A stretch of 64,000 nucleotides of DNA from NCBI GenBank assembly GCA_947650365.1, contig OX393552.1, positions 21,424,645-21,488,644 on the forward strand. Direction: 5' to 3'. This document shows, one piece after another, positions 46,655 to 58,379 of this stretch. The stretch comes from Chamaelirium japonicum. Lineage: Eukaryota > Streptophyta > Magnoliopsida > Liliales > Melanthiaceae. Each line of letters opens with the position of its first letter. The first letter of the stretch is position 1. The position numbers were made by a program, and so were the translations under genes. Below the pieces are notes generated by a model. It had not been told where the DNA came from. It saw only the letters and a list, made by a program, of their open reading frames with translations, and did not search any database.

Positions 46655-47406
46655 GTGACATCTTTCTTAGGAATAAGTGCAATCAAGGTGTGATTAAAGG
46701 AATATAGAGGAGGCATACCTCGAAAGAACGTCTGGATGGAAGCAACAATCTCCACACTTATGGTGCTCCAACAACTTTTATAAAATCCCGCATTAAGTCC
46801 GTCCGGACCTGGACTTTTCATAGCATCCATACTATGTAGAACTGCCTCCACTTCTTCATGGGTAGGAATGTTGCACATAGAGAATGCCTCTTCTTCAAGA
46901 ATCAAACGGGATATATCAAAATCCAGCTGGTTGCACGACATTCTCCTCTTCCAATCGCATCTTTATTAGTGATCCATTGCCCATCAGGATTTTTAAACGA
47001 TGCAATGGTTTATGTGACATCTTTCTTAGGAATAAGTGCAATCAAGGTGTGATTAAAGGAATGAGGAGGAGACATATATCGAAAGAACGCCTAGATGGAA
47101 GCAACAATCTCCACGCCTATGGTGCTCCAACAACTTTTATAAAATCCCACATTATGCTCGTTCGGACCCGGACTTTTCATAGCATGCATACTATGTAGAA
47201 CTGCCTCCACTTCTTCACGGGCAGGAATGCTGCACATAGGGAATGCCTCTTCTTCAAGGATCAAATGGGATATATCGAAATCCAGTGGGTTACACGGCGG
47301 AGGAGATGAAGTAGTCAAAATATCTTAAAAATAATTAACAAAGCATCCTCCAATCGTATCTTTGTTAGTGATCCATTGCCCATCAGTTTTTAAGCAATGC
47401 AATGGT
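46655..47406 (-). repeat. Tandem duplication of about 360-390 bp inside LINE-B RT
   Basis: Copy 1 is 46655 to about 47011 and copy 2 is 47014 to about 47406. Both run from GTGACATCTTTCTTAGGAAT to GATGCAATGG-like ends. The copies are clearly diverged and copy 2 has extra bases near its end. The segment encodes the part just before the RT palm (EEVEAVLHSM, MKSPGP), so it appears twice. Confidence 0.9.
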
Positions 47407-48345
47407 ATTCTTCCGATTCCAGGTAGCCATATGAAAGAATTTAGTATTCCGATCCCCGTGCCAGATCTAATGAGCCTTTGAACGCTATTTCCAAAAGATC
47501 TCCTCCTTAGAGAGGAGGTCTTCAATCTTGGCCTGGTACACCCATTCCAAATGAAGATTCTCCTCAGTAGGAGGGTGACATTGAGTACGGCCAAGGATAT
47601 CTCGGGTAGTGGTGATAAGGTTCGGAAGGTTCTTGAAATTTTTGTTGTTCCATTTCTGTAGCTCAGTTTTAACTATGTTCGTCTTACATATAACATCATC
47701 TAAATTCAGAGCGTGCCCATGATTACTCCAGGCCTTTCTGACCACCTCTTTAAACTCCGAGCTTTCCACCCAAAACTGTTCAAATTTGAAGCACGTCCTT
47801 TTCTTCCGTCCGACGGCCAAAGGGTAATAAGTATAGGACAATGATCACTACAGACCCTTGGAAGGTGTTTAACTTCCGCTCTAGGGAAGCGAAGTCTACA
47901 CTCCGGAGTAGCAAATGCCCGATCCAGACGCTCACGAATATGAGTCCGGACCGGTTGATTATTTGCCTAGGTAAAGACAGGACCTTTAAATCCCTGATCA
48001 ATTAGCTACAAATTATTATCAAAATAGCGGAGAGAGTTTGAGAGGCGATCAGAACATTACCTCCCCATTTATCCACATCATTCATGACATTATCAAAATC
48101 ACCAACACAACAAATAGGCTCTTGGAAAGTGGACTACCAGACTGAACCTCACCGGCCTCTATGTTGACTACCATAAATGCAGGCTAAGACCCATGATAAT
48201 CCAATATTAGAAATGTGGGCAATAATAAGGTTTTGCGAGACCATAATATTGGAGATATTAAGTGAGCTGAACGTTTTCCATGCGAGCACTAAAACTCTTT
48301 GTTTCTGATAAGAAAAAAAAATCTATACAACAACTTTTGAGGAGA

Positions 48346-48753
48346 TTTTTAATATTAGGAATTGTAGTATGGCTCCCCATCCCTCTTCAAACTTTTGAGG
48401 AGTTTGAATAATTGTATTAATGTTTCTGTTTCACGGGCTGGGGCTCCATGAATAGAACCTTTTATACAGTTGACGCAATTCGATGGACGGTACCGATTAA
48501 CTTTGATATGGCCTCGATCACATGCATGTCTAATTTGGAACAGCACCCGTTGCCAACTTTGTCACGATCTGTATCAAAGAAGCAAGTCACGTACGTTCAC
48601 CTGTTTCATCTACAAAGGCCCTGTGCAAAGACTCGACATCACGGGAAGCTCGTCGACCTGCTCCTTTCCCCCCACAAACCCCATGGGATGAATGACCTAT
48701 CAATTCAAAAGCTTTCTCATCGTCAAACAAGAGAGAGAAAGAGAGAGAGAGAT
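48346..48753. other. Unassigned sequence right of LINE-B
   Basis: About 400 bp. It has a plus-strand open stretch from 48448 but no recognised domain, and a GA-rich run near 48730-48752. It could be more of LINE-B's flank or old host sequence. Confidence 0.4.
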
Positions 48754-48761
48754 GTGATAAT

Positions 48762-49030
48762 TAGGTCTGTCAACTTTGGACACGACCTGTTTAACACGCA
48801 CAAAAACGACACAAAAAAACGGATCATTTGTCTCATTTTATCGGATCGGGTCAATTTTTGACACGATTCAGTTGGAGCTATTCGCTAATGGGTTGTGTTC
48901 GGGTTAACCCGCGAAACCGTTTCTACCCGTTAAAGAACTTGACCTGTTAAGCTATGAGTCGTGTATGGGTCTAGCAGATTCTCACACGATCCGACCTGAA
49001 ACCCGTGAAACATGACCCATTGACAACCTA
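48762..49030. mobile_element. hAT-type MITE (269 bp) with an 8-bp target duplication
   Basis: It begins TAGGTCTGTCAA and ends TTGACAACCTA, imperfect inverted ends of the hAT MITE type. It is flanked by GTGATAAT at 48754-48761 and 49031-49038, an exact 8-bp duplication as hAT transposases make. The interior is rich in GACCCG/CGGGTT-type words. It has no coding capacity and depends on a hAT transposase elsewhere. Confidence 0.92.
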
Positions 49031-49139
49031 GTGATAATTTATATCGAGTCTAAACAGAAGGCAATGTGTCTCAGCACAGCATACATACTCCTATTATAGA
49101 CCAACCCTGACCTCAGGAGGGAGATCAACCACAACACCA

Positions 49140-49425
49140 ATCTGCAAACTAACGGGCACTTGGCCTGGTGGTACTTCTTCTCTCCCATGTTGGAGAGCTT
49201 CCATGTTCGACTCCTGGTATGGACAATGTGGAGCGGATTTTCCCTCAAGACTGTTGTGTCTTGTTTAGGTATGCGAAACCTGGCCACTGATGTCATATTC
49301 AAGGGATTATGGAATTAATAAATAAGAATTGTTGCCTCTTCTGTTTCGATCTGCAGACCTCTTTGAGCCCTTGCTCAAGCACCCTGTCCTCTAACCACCT
49401 TGTTGGCCAATAAATAAAAAACTCC
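49140..49425. other. Possible tRNA-derived SINE sequence
   Basis: TTGGCCTGGTGG (near 49158) and TGTTCGACTCC (near 49202) resemble RNA polymerase III A and B boxes about 44 bp apart. A second, poorer pair may lie on the minus strand near 49350-49410. No clear tail or target duplication was found. Confidence 0.3.
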
Positions 49426-49815
49426 AATAAGTAAATGGGCCGGGCTTGGACCTTGCAAAAAATAAATTTTTGAACAGGCCCGGCCCAAAAATGTAACCCT
49501 AATACTGTAAGTTGAGATCCGACGAGCCACCCATTTACACCCTTACAAGAACACCACCCGACGTGTTAGTAGAGTTCGGTAATAAAGTGGAGATCGATAG
49601 CCTTCCGATCTTGATCGGGTGGCTTGGAGACAAATCATGATCAATGGATAAGGTAAAAGGGTTGAATTATAAGGCCCAACCCCTTCTTTTGGATCTCTTT
49701 TTTCATTAATAACCACTTGTTATGGGGTAATAACAGAAAACCGCCTCCATTATGACTATTTGCAAATCAACTCCTACATTTTTAAAACTATTATATGATA
49801 TAATTGTTTGGGTTA
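49426..49815. other. Intergenic stretch with a possible MITE relic
   Basis: TAAGTAAATGGG (near 49430) and CCCATTTACACCCTTA (near 49526) resemble opposite ends of a hAT-type MITE of about 115 bp, without a matching duplication. The rest shows nothing recognisable. Confidence 0.3.
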
Positions 49816-50066
49816 TTTTGACTTTGCCCCCCAAATTTTGCATTGAATTAGACTTTATTCCCCATATTTCATTAATTAGACTTTACCCCCCAAAACTAAC
49901 TATTCCGTCAGCTCACCCACCAAAACTTTATTTCTTCTCCGTCAGCTCACTCTTTTTCTTAGATGGCGAGCTGACGGAACAGTTAGTTTTCGGGGGTAAA
50001 GTCTAATTAATGAAAAATGGGAAGTGAAGTCTAATTCAAGGCAAAATTTGGGGGGCAAAGTCAAAA
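49816..50066. mobile_element. Fold-back MITE with arms of about 100 bp
   Basis: TTTTGACTTTGCCCCCCAAA at 49816 pairs with TTTGGGGGGCAAAGTCAAAA ending at 50066. The pairing continues inward through AATTAGACTTTA.CCCC, TTAATTAGACTTTACCCCC, AACTAACTRTTCCGTCAGCTC. A loop of about 50 bp separates the arms. No clear flanking duplication was found, so the superfamily is open (Mutator-like is possible). Confidence 0.85.
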
Positions 50067-50093
50067 AAATCATTTTTTTTATAATGTAATAAA

Positions 50094-50823
50094 ACTAGTG
50101 CATGCCCGTGCCTGTCGGCACTGCAGCGGGCCGCCCTCGACGGCAACCCACCTTAACGCCTTTGGTACCAAAATACTTTCGACGACAACACCGACATTCA
50201 TAGGGACACCCGTTTCCTCGCCCGTGCCGATTGGCACGAAGATGGTGCTTTCGGCGCGACCAACTCTCCCTCCCCCTATAATCGATCAATCACATCGATG
50301 GTAAAACATCTGTCGGCACTGCAGCGGGCCGTCTTCGACGGTAACACACCTGAACGCCTTCGGGAACAAAACACTTTCAACAACAACCATATTTCCTTGC
50401 CCGTGCCAATTGGCACGAAACAGGCGCCTTCGGCGCGACCAACTCCCCCTCCCCCTCCCCCTATAATTGATCAATCACAGCTGTCTCTATTCGAACGGAT
50501 TCCTCGAGATCGATCCGATGGTTTGGGATGGCCGAAATTTCAGCATGCGGGTTTATAGCCGTTGATGCGAACAACGATCACGGGATGAACGGTCAGATTT
50601 AGTGTAGTTTAAATGGGCCGGGATTTTAGGGATTTAGTGCAGTTTAAATGGATCAGGATTTGAAACCAATAAGAGGGAGTTGGTTGACAGGGAAATAGAG
50701 ATCGTGCGTTGATTTTTGAACGAATGGTTAGATCTATTCGGTTCATTTTTGTCCAATCAGTTTGTCCTAGTCAGCTTCCGTTTTGTCTAGTCAGCACAAA
50801 ACCGACGTGCCATGTTATATAGA
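50094..50823 (-). mobile_element. Non-autonomous Helitron (730 bp)
   Basis: On the minus strand it starts TCTATATAACATGGCACG at 50823, preceded by A. It ends with hairpin GTGCCGACAGGCAC (50108-50121), then GGGCATGCACTAGT, followed by T. These are the Helitron marks: 5' TC, a short hairpin about ten bases before CTAGT, and insertion between A and T without duplication. It has no Rep/helicase. Its 3' half holds a 198-bp direct repeat. Confidence 0.8.
50112..50480 (+). repeat. 198-bp direct repeat inside the Helitron
   Basis: Copies start at 50112 and 50310 with CTGTCGGCACTGCAGCGGGC. Both contain CGTGCCRATTGGCACGAA and TTCGGCGCGACCAACTC, and end at ATAATYGATCAATCACA. Confidence 0.88.
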
Positions 50824-50912
50824 TGTCTTATCTACCACTCATTGGGATTCGGCTCCCCAATTTTGATTCTCAAAATTCTCACTTGCCACTGATTAGTAGC
50901 ATCATCATCTGG
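50824..50912. other. Short unassigned spacer
   Basis: About 90 bp between the Helitron and a hAT MITE. Nothing is recognised. Confidence 0.4.
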
Positions 50913-50920
50913 GACAAATA

Positions 50921-51354
50921 TAGGGATGGCAATTAATTGGGCTTTCTGGGTTATCCAACCCGATTGAGATGGGTTTGGGATGAGCTTAAACGGGTTTGGA
51001 TGTTTTTGAGATAGTCCGATTTGAATTGGGATGGGTGGTGGTTTATCCCACCCCGACCAAACCCTAATCATATTACATACCACTTATTAATATGGTTATG
51101 ATTCATTTTAGTGGTTGTAGTGACAATTATATTTTATTTTGGATGGATTATAGAATCTAATACCAAATCCGTTTCGTTTCCCCTTTGACCCATCTCGCCA
51201 AGTATAAATGGATGAGGCGGGACATGTTTGTGTTTCGATCATATATGTGGGATGGGTTTGGGATTTACCGGCCAAACCTGAAGCAGGTTTGGGACGCCTT
51301 ATTTCTAAACGGGATGGGATTGCCTGTCCCAAACCCGCCCCATTGCCATCCCTA
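50921..51354. mobile_element. hAT-type MITE (434 bp)
   Basis: Perfect 13-bp inverted ends TAGGGATGGCAAT (50921-50933) and ATTGCCATCCCTA (51342-51354). The flanks GACAAATA (50913-50920) and GACACATA (51355-51362) agree at 7 of 8 bases, as expected of an aged 8-bp hAT duplication. The interior is rich in GGGTTTGGGA-type words. It is non-coding. Confidence 0.92.
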
Positions 51355-51440
51355 GACACATACGGTAGATCAACAAAGTTTTATGCTTTCACTAATCCTC
51401 TCATTTTCTTAAAAGCATCTACAACAACACTCTTTATCTA

Positions 51441-53171
<1,731 letters not shown>

Positions 53172-53194
53172 ATAAGAATAATACTTGAGAATGA

Positions 53195-53283
53195 CCACCA
53201 ATGCTTCTAGCAATGGATTGTGGTACTGCTCCTTATGAGCATTAACCCGGGTTCGATACCCACTCCCTGCTTGATGTGGTGTG
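53195..53283 (+). other. tRNA-like or SINE-like sequence beside copia element 2
   Basis: GGGTTCGATACCC near 53250 is an excellent polymerase III B box. The upstream AGCAATGGATTGTGGTAC could be a degraded A-box region. The copia LTR cuts in at 53284. It is likely a SINE fragment; the full tRNA fold is not present. Confidence 0.35.
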
Positions 53284-55230
53284 TGTTGTAGCTCGTGTGT
53301 CCTTAGCGTGGATTTTCTGTATTAACATTAATAAAGATGACTTTGGCTATTGCTTTAATTAGAATACTACTCTGGTGTATGATATATAATAAAAGGACCC
53401 TAGGGAACATAGTAGGCTACTGAGGCGCATGGAGGATCCATGCTTGGGAGACCCAGTGGACCAGTTCTGTGTAGACCTAGAACTAGTTCACAGCTTAGGT
53501 AATGCCGATCGCTTCACCGAGAACAAGCTGTTGGCAGGTAGAGGATGTGGTGAAGTCTCCACCACGGGAACGTGGGATTCCCATTCACCTGACCAAGCAC
53601 GATGATCGTGTTGAACAGGAACCAAGACGGTGCACAGTTCAGTGATTCAGACACTGGTGCAGAAACCGTCTTACTACTATAGATAATCTGTCCTTAACCC
53701 TGAGGGACCATGCTCACTGGGCCAACCAGTTGTGTGGTGCTTTGATGTGCCAACGTGTGCGGACCTTCCATAGTCCAATACCACGGTACGTTGGGTTACC
53801 CGGCTGGCGCTTGAGTGACATGTAATCCCTACAGGTTATCCGACGTCCAGTATTGGATGGGTGCGTTTTGATGAGTCAATCTGTCCACACAGTTAACCCA
53901 GGCCTGGTGGTTGTCAGTATGACTGACGATGTTCCGGATGCTAGGCATAGCACCAGAAGGTGTGTGGTGTTATAGATGACAAGTCATCAAACCCTAGTCA
54001 GATGATCGATCGGGATCTGACGGTGCTCCCCACCGCCCGAGTTATATCATGGCACCAGTAATATGAGGGATAAGGATTATCGGAGTATAGTAGAGAACAG
54101 GGTTACGAGGGAGTAACATAAGTTTAGGATCACTAGAGTTCAACTCGCGTCGCACTCTGGGTGGCTACGCGGGTTAATCGGAGTAGGGCTGATTAACAGA
54201 ACTTTCGGTGTGTCACCGGAACAGTTAATCAGGGATCCGGTTGGAGCTAGAGATCCCGAACCCTGAAGGTTCCACCCTGTCGTTGCGTATAGGAATTGTT
54301 TCCCGACCTAGTTGGATACGTTGGATGCGAAGTAGCGCGATGGAGCGCAAGCCCGGAGCCAAAGAACCTAATTCACATGTGTTATGGGTCGTAGGGGTAT
54401 TTTGGTAAATACTGAAATATGGCTCAGAACATATTAAATATGGATCTTAGATTGAGCGAAATAATTCCAGGAGCTCACAGGCACTGACGAAACTCGATTC
54501 CGAGTAGCGCACCTCACTCAGTCTCACTTTCAGTTTTCCGCTTTTCGTGAAGGGCGTTTTCGTCCGGGCTTCACGATAGACACCCAGGAGACCTATATCC
54601 GACCCCCCCTCATCCCTATCCACCTAGGGGCCGGCCCTAGGCTCCTTGGAGCCATGGGAGACCGGCCCTATAAAGGAAATAGGGAGGGGAGGGCCGGCCC
54701 TAATTGTTCTACTCCCTCCCCTCCAAAAATCCAACCCCTATAGCTCCTCCTTTGTGGTTTCAGCCAAGGAAAAGAGAGGAAGAAGAAGGGAGAAGGAAGA
54801 GGAAGGAAGGAGAAGGAAGAAAGGAGAAAGAGGAGGAGAAAATCTCGCGGCTCGCCATCGTCTTCGCAACGGATTCTTCCGTCGGCTCGAAATCCTTGCA
54901 CTCAGAGACGGGATTTCGAGGATTCTTCAATTCGCAAAGGACAAGGTGCTATCCGACAGTTTCCCTTGCGATTCAAGTACGGTTCTTCATCGTTCCGTAA
55001 TCTCCGGATCATAGATCTATAAGGTATGATAAATCTAAACACCTAAGTAGATGCATGCATGTCTTCCGTAGATCGTAGTATGCCTCTAGGGTGTCCGCAC
55101 ATATGCTATGATCATAGATTTGCATGTAGATTGTTTTTTATCACGAATTGTAATGAAACATACACCGTATGATCTTCGGATCTTTCTTTTGCTTCTGCTG
55201 CGACTCTGATTAGCGGATCCAATTCCAACA
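53284..55230 (+). repeat. 5' LTR of copia element 2 (1947 bp)
   Basis: It starts TGTTGTAGCTCGTGTGTCC and ends AATTCCAACA, with the same tips as the solo LTR. It contains GGGCCGGCCCTAGGCTCC near 54629 and a GA-rich tract near 54770-54840, and ends just before the primer site. Confidence 0.93.
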
Positions 55231-55232
55231 AT

Positions 55233-55244
55233 TGGTATCAGAGC
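55233..55244 (+). promoter_or_regulatory. Primer-binding site of copia element 2
   Basis: TGGTATCAGAGC, two bases after the LTR end. It is complementary to initiator tRNA-Met. Confidence 0.93.
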
Positions 55245-57111
55245 ACGCTTTGGTGTATATTTCATGCATAAATTCGTGAAAACATCATGTGAATATATGA
55301 TGACATATGTTTTTGTCGGGGTTCGGCGTAGATCATGCATATGGATTGTGCTATATATCGTCTTTTTGCAGGTGTCGTGCTGAATAGTAATATGTGATTG
55401 CATGCATCCGGGGGTCGGACCCCGGATTTAATTTTGCATTGATTATTATTGTGGATTGTAAGGCTCTAGATGGGCGAGGGTGGGGGTTGACTATCCTCGG
55501 TTCCCTGGCCATGTTTCTAGAATTGTCTACTTTTCTTTCTAGCAAAATTGTACATGAACGAGCACTTGTTTGGAGCGTGTTAGTTTTTCGGTTACAGAAA
55601 GAAGGAGATGATGCTACATCCACGGTTCGGGCAAGCGGTACCATGGCGTGCAAAGACCCGGCGAAAGCGTGCACGTTAGCGATGAAAGGGATCGTCGTCA
55701 GAGATCGTGCAGAATGGAAGAGCGGGATATCTTGGCTGTGCTATTCAGGTTCAGGGGTCGGACCCTGGACTTGATTCAGTTTGGATGTTTTTCTGTTGTT
55801 TCTCTTTATTTCATATTTAGAGGACCCCGATGATAATGTGATTATCATTCTTGCTTGTGAGTTAGTCTCTAGATCAGGCTTAGGGTTAGTACTAAAATTA
55901 TGGATTCATCGGTGTCTCTATATGCTTCTAACACGTGCGAATCTGGTGGCTAGCTAAAAGGAAAGGCGGTAACCGCTCTCGTGGTAGTTCAGGTAGCCAA
56001 GTATTGTGCACCGAGATAGACGCAGTGTTACATTTATTTAGAGATAATTAACTAATGTCTCCATAAGAAGTATGATAACCCTAGTGGGATGCCCTTTCCC
56101 CACGTGGTCCTAGTGACCAAGTTAGGTTAGGATTTCACTGTGCGATACCCGTTTCTAGATGACGTTTGATGGTAGTATGAACTCATCACGATTTGGTTAT
56201 GCCACCATTAGGTTGAGGTCCGGCGGAGGTTGTCGGATGTCCCTATTTGGCCAGCATCGAAACCTGTAATGAGATGAGGTCTACTATGACATCAGGCATC
56301 AAATTGTGAATGAGGCGTCATCGTAGTGGGAGTCCTTTCCACGTTGACCTTAGGCTAGGCTCCAGATCTTAGGATTATGGACAAACTAGTGAAGTATCGG
56401 GATCTTTGGAATCTATGTAATGTGATCCTTGCAAGAAAGGCGAAAGCTGAGTATTCAAGGTAGGGACTATGATATTTTCCGAGGATACTAATGCTTTGCG
56501 GGAGGGTTTGTAATCCTAGTGGGAGCACGGTAGACCAGGGTCTATGTCTAGGAGGTTGTGACCATTCTAGATATGTATAAAACCTCATAAAGAAGGGATG
56601 TGTAAGAGGTTCCCTCCAAAGGGGAGCCCCTGGCCTCCACAATCAACCGGCTAAGGGTTTGGGTGGGAGGTACGCAGTTTGATATTCCCACCGGGTGAGA
56701 GCTGTGTTTCCTTCCATGCTGGTCTGCCTAGTGGTTTCCTTCAGGACATGGCGGATGCCAGTGGCAGTGGGTGACGGTTTTATCCTGCACCGTGAGAGCC
56801 TATGAACCCCCCTGCCAATACCACCTAGATTTGTAGGAAGCATCCGAAAGCTTGTGTGAAGCCACTGTTGCTGCGCACGCGGGTCACATAAAGCTGGCCA
56901 AAAGGAGACTGGGAGGTCTTTCAGTTTGCCGTGGGTAATTCTGATGAAGACTGGGTCGTAAAAACCCCGTTGGCAGAAGCGGTTGCATGCTCTCACCGAG
57001 ATGCTGTCTCCAATTCAGGGCCGATAGTCTCAGTGCTCGAGCCCAGGGAATTTAGATTCCTGGATGTCTCCACTTGAGGTGGTGAAGACATAGCGGCTGT
57101 AGTAGACATTA
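55245..57111 (+). other. Long 5' leader of copia element 2
   Basis: About 1.87 kb, continuing for a further 70 bp after the nested element. It has a 126-codon plus-strand frame at 55394-55774 without a known domain, and GGGGTCGGACCCC-type near-palindromes at about 55410 and 55755. Several segments match the leader of copia element 1, so part of it may be functional RNA. Confidence 0.65.
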
Positions 57112-57116
57112 TCTAT
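57112..57116. repeat. Target duplication TCTAT, left copy
   Basis: It abuts TGATGCAGGC (57117) and matches 60840-60844. Confidence 0.93.
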
Positions 57117-58379
57117 TGATGCAGGCAAAGGTCTGACCTACACTAGGGTTTCAATGGAGAACTGGGAAAATCTGAAAATCTATGCACGCACATAAAGCTT
57201 GGACTAAGATCTAACAAGTAGGGATACAATAATAACCTGAAAACGAAAATCAGCATATACTAATATCATTCGCAACAGTAGATAAGGAATTTCAAAGGTA
57301 CGTTTGCTTCAAATTTTATATAAAAAAAGGCTACATATGCTTGCAAGGGTAACCGACAGATTAAAGATAGCAAATCTAATAAGTAGGCATATGTTAGGGC
57401 TTCAACTAGCGATGAAATGGGCGGTTACGGCTGCGATGCGGAGCGGAGGCAATGGAAACAAAGGGGAAACGATGCGGATGCGAGGGAAAAATAAAGTAAA
57501 GGATAGATACTGCCTGGGGTTTCCCGCCGTGGGTCGATTGCAAGGATACGCCGATGATCCTGCACACGGAGCAAGGCCGGACGTCGGGAGAAGCCGGAAC
57601 CTTCGGAAAAACAACACCGAGGCCTTCACGAGGCGAAGTTGTGGAAGCGGCGAGGATCGGGGACACGCGTCTCGCCCGGAAGCACTCACGAAGAGGCACA
57701 AATTTCAGCAATTGATCAAAAACTGAATTCTCTTTTCTTTCTTCATCTTTTTGTAGACTAGGGTTTTGTTTTGGATGGCTAAGATCAAAGGGGAATAAGG
57801 GTGAATGGTGTGGATTTGATGCGCCAAGAAAGGAAAGGAAAAGAGAGAGAAACAAGGGAGAGAAAAGAGGGACGGACTAGGGGTAGCGGGTGCCTCGGGA
57901 TCCGCGCAGGCAAGGTGGGGCCGGTGGTATTTCACGGGAAAAAGAAAGAAGGGGGGCGGCATCACATTAGAAACCCTATTGGGCTTAAGATAAGCCCATT
58001 TAAGACCCTATGAAGCCCATAACTCGCCACGTCATCAAAATGGTGTTATTTCGCCATCTAACCGTCGGTTTCGAGATCTAATCTCGTCCGTCAGTGCCCC
58101 GCAAACACACGCACCCATAATTTTATTAATATCATGCTGAAACTCACCCGAGAAGACCCGGATTCAATCCGAAAAGCTCTCGGATGAGATCATGGACATC
58201 CCCCATGAACTGGGCAAGAACATAAATAAACCTAAGTGCTGAAATCAGGCCAAAAACATAGAAAAATGGCCAAAAATGGAAATAAACGACGAACAAAATA
58301 AAACGACTGTAAATAATGGTCTCTAACGATGAACCGAAGATGCGGCGACGAACTAAAGGTGCTGATCAGGTCTGCATCA
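57117..58379 (-). repeat. 3' LTR of the small element
   Basis: It matches 59576-60839 over its whole length. Short frames on both strands in it are shared by the two copies and match no known protein. Confidence 0.93.

Larger units (their letters stand above)
45900..48345 (-). mobile_element. LINE-B, 5' piece (endonuclease tail and reverse transcriptase)
   Basis: Minus strand. From right to left: the endonuclease C-terminal part (CVGDFDNVMNDVD-like near 48090, NRSGLIFVSVWIGH near 47940), a linker (KRTCFKFEQFWVESSEFKEV), then RT: PTHEEVEAVLHSMDAMKSPG with PDGLNAGFYKSCW, DFRPISLCNVYHKIISKILA, QQSAFIKCRNITDNAILAQE and ALKLDLSKAYDRLEWDFI. The catalytic block near 46090 reads LYANDLFIF instead of Y/FADD, so one catalytic Asp is Asn. 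There are several frame breaks, and a 360-bp segment is duplicated in tandem. ORF1 and the endonuclease start are not seen, so the copy is 5'-truncated. It continues at 35869 beyond the copia insertion. Confidence 0.88.

Noticed and set aside
48448-48861. A 137-codon plus-strand frame as a host gene
   Set aside because: It has no domain, runs over a GA microsatellite and into a hAT MITE, and lacks splice or promoter support.
53240-53283. A functional tRNA gene
   Set aside because: Only a B-box-like GGGTTCGATACCC is convincing. No full cloverleaf or acceptor stem pairing is visible and the copia LTR cuts the sequence.
57402-57855. Frames of 99-149 codons in the LTR of the small element, seen again at 59861-60314
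   Set aside because: They are shared only because the two LTRs are copies. No domain is recognised.
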